Shown piece after piece: positions 59,846 to 64,000 of a stretch of 64,000 nt of DNA (the stretch's first letter is position 1; the number at the start of each line of letters is the position of its first letter). The translations under genes and the position numbers were made by a program. The DNA lies in NCBI GenBank assembly GCA_001179505.1, contig CDMY01000263.1, positions 72,208 to 136,207 of the forward strand. The letters run 5' to 3'. A model generated the notes under the pieces. The model was not told where the DNA came from. It worked only from the letters and a program-made list of their open reading frames with translations, and ran no database searches. This DNA is from Vitrella brassicaformis. Lineage: Eukaryota; Sar; Vitrellaceae.

Positions 59846-60927
59846 TTATTGTGTGCTGTGGTGTGCTGTGGTGTCTGCCCCCACCTTTAGCTTGGCTAGT
59901 CTCTCCTCATTGCTCATCTGAGAACTCAGCCTGACCGACCAACCAATACACATACATCACATCACATACATACACACCCCACTGCCCGCCCACCCACATC
60001 CCCTCCATTCATTCATTCGATGGATGTTGCGGACGGACCTTTTGGTGGCGGCATCTTCGTCCAGTTTGTTCCTCTTCATGATCCTCTCTTTGGCGATGGC
60101 CTCATCCACCATTGTCACCCACACCTCGTCCACCAACTCGTCCCTGCACCACCACAATACATTACAATACAACACAACACAACACAACACAATACACCAC
60201 GCTCCGATTGATGACGTACGTACCGATGGCCTTCTCTTCTCTCTCTCGGAACCCGTTGGTGCGTTCGTGAGTGCACCTCACGTCACGTCACGTACGTACC
60301 ATGATGCTTCCAGCAGCACCGCAGCCTCAAGGATGATCAGCTGGCCTTGATCGCTCTGCAGCGGGGAGGCCTTGAGCTCGTCGATACGTTGTCGCGCTTT
60401 CTGCTTGATGATCGGCCACACGATGTCTGAAGTACAACGTGACATACAAACACTCATTTGCAAACGGCCTGGCTGTCATGTCATCAGTACTTCACACATA
60501 CATACCTGTGAGTGTTTTCATTTTGGCCTCACTGCCGAACACCAAGGCGCCCAGCGCCCGCCTGTTGATGCCGCCGTCCTCTGCACGCACCTCGGAACCA
60601 AAGGCAGCAGCAATTTCATCGACGGCAGCCTCCCCTGACAGACAGACAGACAGACAGTCCATCACAGGCAGCATTTCGCGCTGCATGGCTGAATGAGCAG
60701 TTCATTGTGCAGGGACGCACCAGGGGCGTACGCCGCATGGCCCAGCTGATCTGAAACCAACGCCAGCCGCAGAACCAAAACTCGCTCGTCTGCATGAGAG
60801 CATCCATGGTGTGCTGTCTTTGCAGCTGACCAGCATTGATGACGTCCACTCGAAAGGGCTGGCCCTCGAGGGCGGAACACACTGTGGTCTTGCCAGATCT
60901 GCCACACAGGAACACGATTCCACTCAT
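59846..60927 (-). CDS. Dephospho-CoA kinase (CoaE/DPCK)
   Basis: Last step of coenzyme A synthesis: phosphorylates the 3'-hydroxyl of dephospho-CoA. Exons 60927-60831, 60789-60721, 60634-60506, 60426-60300, 60143-60039 and 59930-59846 agree in phase and give 203 residues, the usual CoaE size. Family marks: the P-loop region FLCGRSGKTTVC, FGSEVRAEDGGINRRALGAL (CoaE: D-G-x-I-x-R-x-x-L-G), DIVWPIIKQKARQ, QLIILEAAVLLEASWDELVD (lid/ATP region) and ERIMKRNKLDEDAATKRLSS. Odd: the first glycine of the P-loop is absent, and the C-terminus (KLKVGADTTAHHSTQ) lacks the usual ending, so a last exon may be missed. Start ATG at 60927. Divergent from the RTEL1-type gene across 197 bases. Confidence 0.85.
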
Positions 60928-61124
60928 GTGCCAGATTTCCAGTGTTCTCTTTGTTGTCTCTCTTTCCTCGCTCACCCGATGCCTCCCCACAGACCAATCA
61001 CCTTCCTCGTGCCCATTTGCAGCAGCGGTTTCAGGGAGCACCATTTGCTTTGCGCGAGCTAGACATGTGTTGCGATCGCGTTCTGCCGCTCTTCAATCTT
61101 CCTCCATCTCTTTGTCTGCAGAGG
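60928..61124. promoter_or_regulatory. Compact divergent promoter DPCK / RTEL1-type helicase
   Basis: Only 197 bases separate the two starts. It includes copy 2 of the 21-bp element and, before 61125, a TTTGTCTGCAG that could be a 3' splice site of a non-coding first exon of the helicase gene. Confidence 0.55.
61022..61042 (-). promoter_or_regulatory. Shared 21-bp upstream element, copy 2
   Basis: Exact match to 59600-59620, 95 bases upstream of the dephospho-CoA kinase ATG on the minus strand and about 83 bases upstream of the helicase ATG on the plus strand. Confidence 0.6.
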
Positions 61125-64000
61125 ATGCCAGTGGTCGACATCGGTGGATATGCGGTGGATTTTCCCTTCGAGCCCTACGACTGCCAGAAGATCTACATGG
61201 CACACGTCATCAGAGCGCTCAGCACCGGCCAACACGCACTGCTCGAGTCGCCCACAGGTACACACCACACCAGACGGCATCCCAGCCACCAGCCCCAGCC
61301 GCTGGTGTCATTTGCACTGCAGGCACCGGCAAGACTCTCTGTCTGCTGTGCGCCACACTGGCCTACCGGGCGAGGCTTCTAAAGGACGGCCCCGCGCAGC
61401 CTGGTGGTACGCAAGTGGCCATTTGTCATTGTGTTTGGACGCACAGATTCTTCTTTCGGTTATGGCGCCGTTCCACTCATGTGTCGTGCTGTCAGGCGTG
61501 CCGCGCGTCATCTACTCGAGCAGGTAAGGTGTGTCCATCCATCCATCCATCCATTCATCCATCCATCAGTCACTCATTCCCCTTCGTCCCTGCCTGCCTT
61601 GCTGGCTGGCTGCCTTTGTGCAGGACTCACAGTCAGCTGCGGCATGTCATTCGGGAGTTGAAGAGAACCAACTATGTATGTCGTACAGGCATGATATATG
61701 GCGGCGGGGCACACACTCAGACAGGGGACGTGGCATAATGTGTTATATGTTATATGGTTGGGTTGGTTGCAGGTCACAGGCCCCGGCCCCGTCACCAAGG
61801 TGTGCATCCTCGCATCCAGAGACCACCTCTGGTGGGCAGCGGGCAAATGCATTGCTGTACCTTATCTTTCCCATCCGTGGGTCTTTCTGCACTGCACACC
61901 ACACGCAGCGTCAATGCCAGGATCAACCGCCGTCGCGGACAGGAGCTCAATGCCGCATGCCAAAACATGCTCGCCAAACAGGTTGGTGCACCAACGAAGG
62001 AAGCACACGAACAAGCGGATGTTGCAGCGTCACTCGCGAGGTGAGGGCTGCTGGGGTCTGTGTGTCACATATATCAGTTGTGTCACTACCATGGGGGTCT
62101 GAGTGTGCTGGGCAAGTCGGTGTTTGACGTGCCGCGGGACATTGAGGACTGGGTCAGCTTCTCCAACGACCCACAACCCGAAGTGGTCAGCAAGAAACCC
62201 TACCAATCACACCTCCCACAGATAGATGTGTACGTACGTATCTGCTGTCCATCCACCTATGCACCCATGTGTCAGGACAAGCCCTTCTGTCCGTTCTTCG
62301 CCACGAGGGAGAACCAGGTGACTGCCCAAGGGGATGGTCGATGGGGATACATACCTGGCCCGCCCTGCCACCAGGTGGAGTGTGTGTGTGTGTGTGTGTG
62401 CAGAAGATCTGTGACCTCGTCTTCTGTCCCTACAACTACATACTCAACCCCGAGGCGCGGTAAGTGAATATGTGATCCGTCATGTGCTGTCCACAGCGTG
62501 TGTGTGCGCGTTTATTCCGTGCCGTCCATGGATCAGCAAGACGTTGAAGCTGGACCTCACCAACGCCATCGTCATACTTGACGAGGGACACAACGTAGAA
62601 AAGTGCGCCAACTGACCGCACGACACAACACACCCGCATAGCATACAGACAGAGACATCATCTCATCGTTGCCTGCTTGCTTGCTTCTTGTCCGTCCGTC
62701 CGTCCGTATGATGTGCGATAGGGTGTGTGAGGAGGCGGCGTCGTTCGACCTGCGGGGTGCGGATCTGTGTGGGGCCGTCAAAGACATCGACGCCGCCATG
62801 CCACTCCTGGCCAAAAAGGGTACACACGGACGGACGGATGCAGTCACACAGCACCCACACAGGATTTGCTGTCGATGGATGGATGGATCAGTCCCTGCGA
62901 GTGTGTCAGAGCCGGACCCTCCCTCCGAGCGGCCCAAGGGCAAGGGTTCTGGCGACAAGCCGGGTAGAGACGATGACAGGGTGCGAAAGGTAGAGGGGAT
63001 GGTGCAGCTGCTGATGGAGGCCAGAGGGGCCCTCCTAGCCGTCGAACGAAAACTACTGAACGTACGTACGGACGGACAGCAAGGAGCACACTGATTGCAG
63101 AGTTGCCATGGAGGAGTGGAACAGATAAAATGTATGATGTTTGTGGTGGATTGGATTGCAGGTAGAGTTGAAGGATGGTGATGACATCTGCCCAGCCAGA
63201 CACATGCTCTCCGACGGCAATGGCACGCGGGCCATATTCAATGTCAGTCGACAAGACAGAATACATACCGGCACGAAATGATCGATGCCGGTCGACCGGT
63301 GTGTGCATGCAATGCAGGACGGCGGGCTGGATAGGGTCGACGTAGGTGAGCTCCGCAAGGCGTCGGACGCCGTGCTCGAGGTCCTCTCAGACACCTCTAG
63401 TAGCGGAGCCAGCGAGAGCAGCAGCACCACCACACAGAAGGGCATACATCTAGACAAATGCACCAAAGCCATACAGGTCTGTCTGTCAAGATAAATAAAA
63501 GAGGAGGGAGCCAACTCACGGCACGTGTCTGTGTCTCTGTTCCTGTTTGTATGTGTGTTCGTATCCGTGTCTGCAGCTCGTCTATTCGGACCATGTCAGC
63601 GGCAATGTGCAGTCCTTCAGGACGCTCGTCCGCGAAAACACCAATGGCATACTCGGCGCATCCAACACCAGAGAGAGGTTAGCACGAAACACACACACAC
63701 AGACACACACCGACAGCCGCCAGAAAGCCAGATAGAGAAGTGCATGTGTGTTTGCTATGGCTGGCTGTGTCAGGTGTTTGAGTTTTTGGTGCTGCAGTGC
63801 GGCTGTGGCGATGGGCGACATGATGGGCCAAGGCGTCAGGAACCTCATCATCACTTCGGTCGGTCTGTCGGGAGGCACACGCACAGACAAACATGATCAA
63901 AGAATGCGATGCGACACATCCCTCCCTGCATTCCACCAACCAGGGCACGTTGTCGCCGCTCGACGCTCTCGCCGCCCAGCTGGGGCCCAAACCAAACGAC
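61125..64000 (+). CDS. RTEL1: RTEL1-type Fe-S DEAH helicase (3' end beyond window)
   Basis: XPD/FANCJ/RTEL1 superfamily DNA helicase; RTEL1 unwinds D-loops and telomeric structures in the nucleus. ATG at 61125 (MPVVDIGGYAVDFPFEPYDC). Exons to 61257, then 61323-61406 give Walker A ESPTGTGKTLCLLCATLAYR. Motif Ia is VIYSSRTHSQLRHVIREL (61496-61675). The Fe-S region includes DHLCVNAR (to 61831, from 61909), CHYHGGLSVLG and RDIEDW (62078-62229), DKPFCPFFATRENQ (62276-62317) and DLVFCPYNYILNPEAR (62404-62460). Walker B is VILDEGHNVEKVCEEAASFD (62536 onward), with DEGH instead of DEAH. Later exons give SFWCCSAAVAMGDMMGQGVR and TSGTLSPLDALAAQLG, matching the RTEL1 helicase core. Cut by the window end. 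RTEL1 is preferred over FANCJ/DDX11 on the N-terminus and VEKVCEESA-like segment. Confidence 0.92.

Noticed and set aside
61982-62041. Open continuation of the helicase exon (GAPTKEAHEQADVAASL)
   Set aside because: Reading on to the GTGAGG at 62042 gives the wrong phase for CHYHGGLSVLG. A donor at 61982 gives the correct phase, so this piece is intronic.

Overview
The window reads as a gene-dense, intron-rich nuclear segment of an alveolate protist. A secreted, Cys/Tyr-rich oocyst-wall-type (COWP) protein sits among genes for motile cilia (a radial-spoke RSPH9, a CFAP52-like WD40 protein), a WNK kinase, a PKA regulatory subunit and core nuclear machinery. An oocyst-wall protein together with flagellar genes fits a chromerid such as Vitrella, or a relative of the coccidians. 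This is inference from gene content; the species cannot be read directly. Gene models were built by hand from splice sites and reading phase, so exon ends without a family to compare against are less certain.

Layout. 0.4-5.4 kb, minus: a 10-exon secreted protein and the COWP gene. 6.0-11.5 kb, plus: a PKA regulatory-subunit gene with one docking domain followed by three tandem inhibitor/cNMP-binding units. Unit 3 is a near-identical copy of unit 2 and is interrupted by a 300-N gap. 12.2-16.7 kb, minus: translation release factor eRF3 with a Q/G/Y/P-rich N-terminus. 17.3-24.3 kb, plus: a WNK kinase, also broken by a 300-N gap. 24.6-34.6 kb, minus: a small unknown gene and a FAB1/PIKfyve lipid kinase. 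Introns here look different from those elsewhere. 34.6-39.8 kb, plus: two unrecognised genes. 40.2-42.0 kb, minus: OTUD6-type deubiquitinase. 42.6-51.9 kb, plus: a CHD/Mi-2-type chromatin remodeller. 52.1-57.2 kb, plus: CFAP52-like protein and a coiled-coil protein. 57.9-60.9 kb, minus: RSPH9 and dephospho-CoA kinase. 61.1 kb to the window end, plus: RTEL1-type Fe-S helicase, cut by the window edge.

Three observations stand out. The first is the triplicated PKA-R polyprotein. The second is a recurrent intron architecture: CA/GACA/GGGA repeats sit in the 5' half and complementary TG/TGTC/TCCC repeats in the 3' half, always relative to the sense strand. One such intron also carries a perfect 26-bp central hairpin. 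The third is an identical 21-bp element about 90 bp upstream of two neighbouring genes on the same strand. No rRNA, tRNA, CRISPR array or recognisable transposase was seen.
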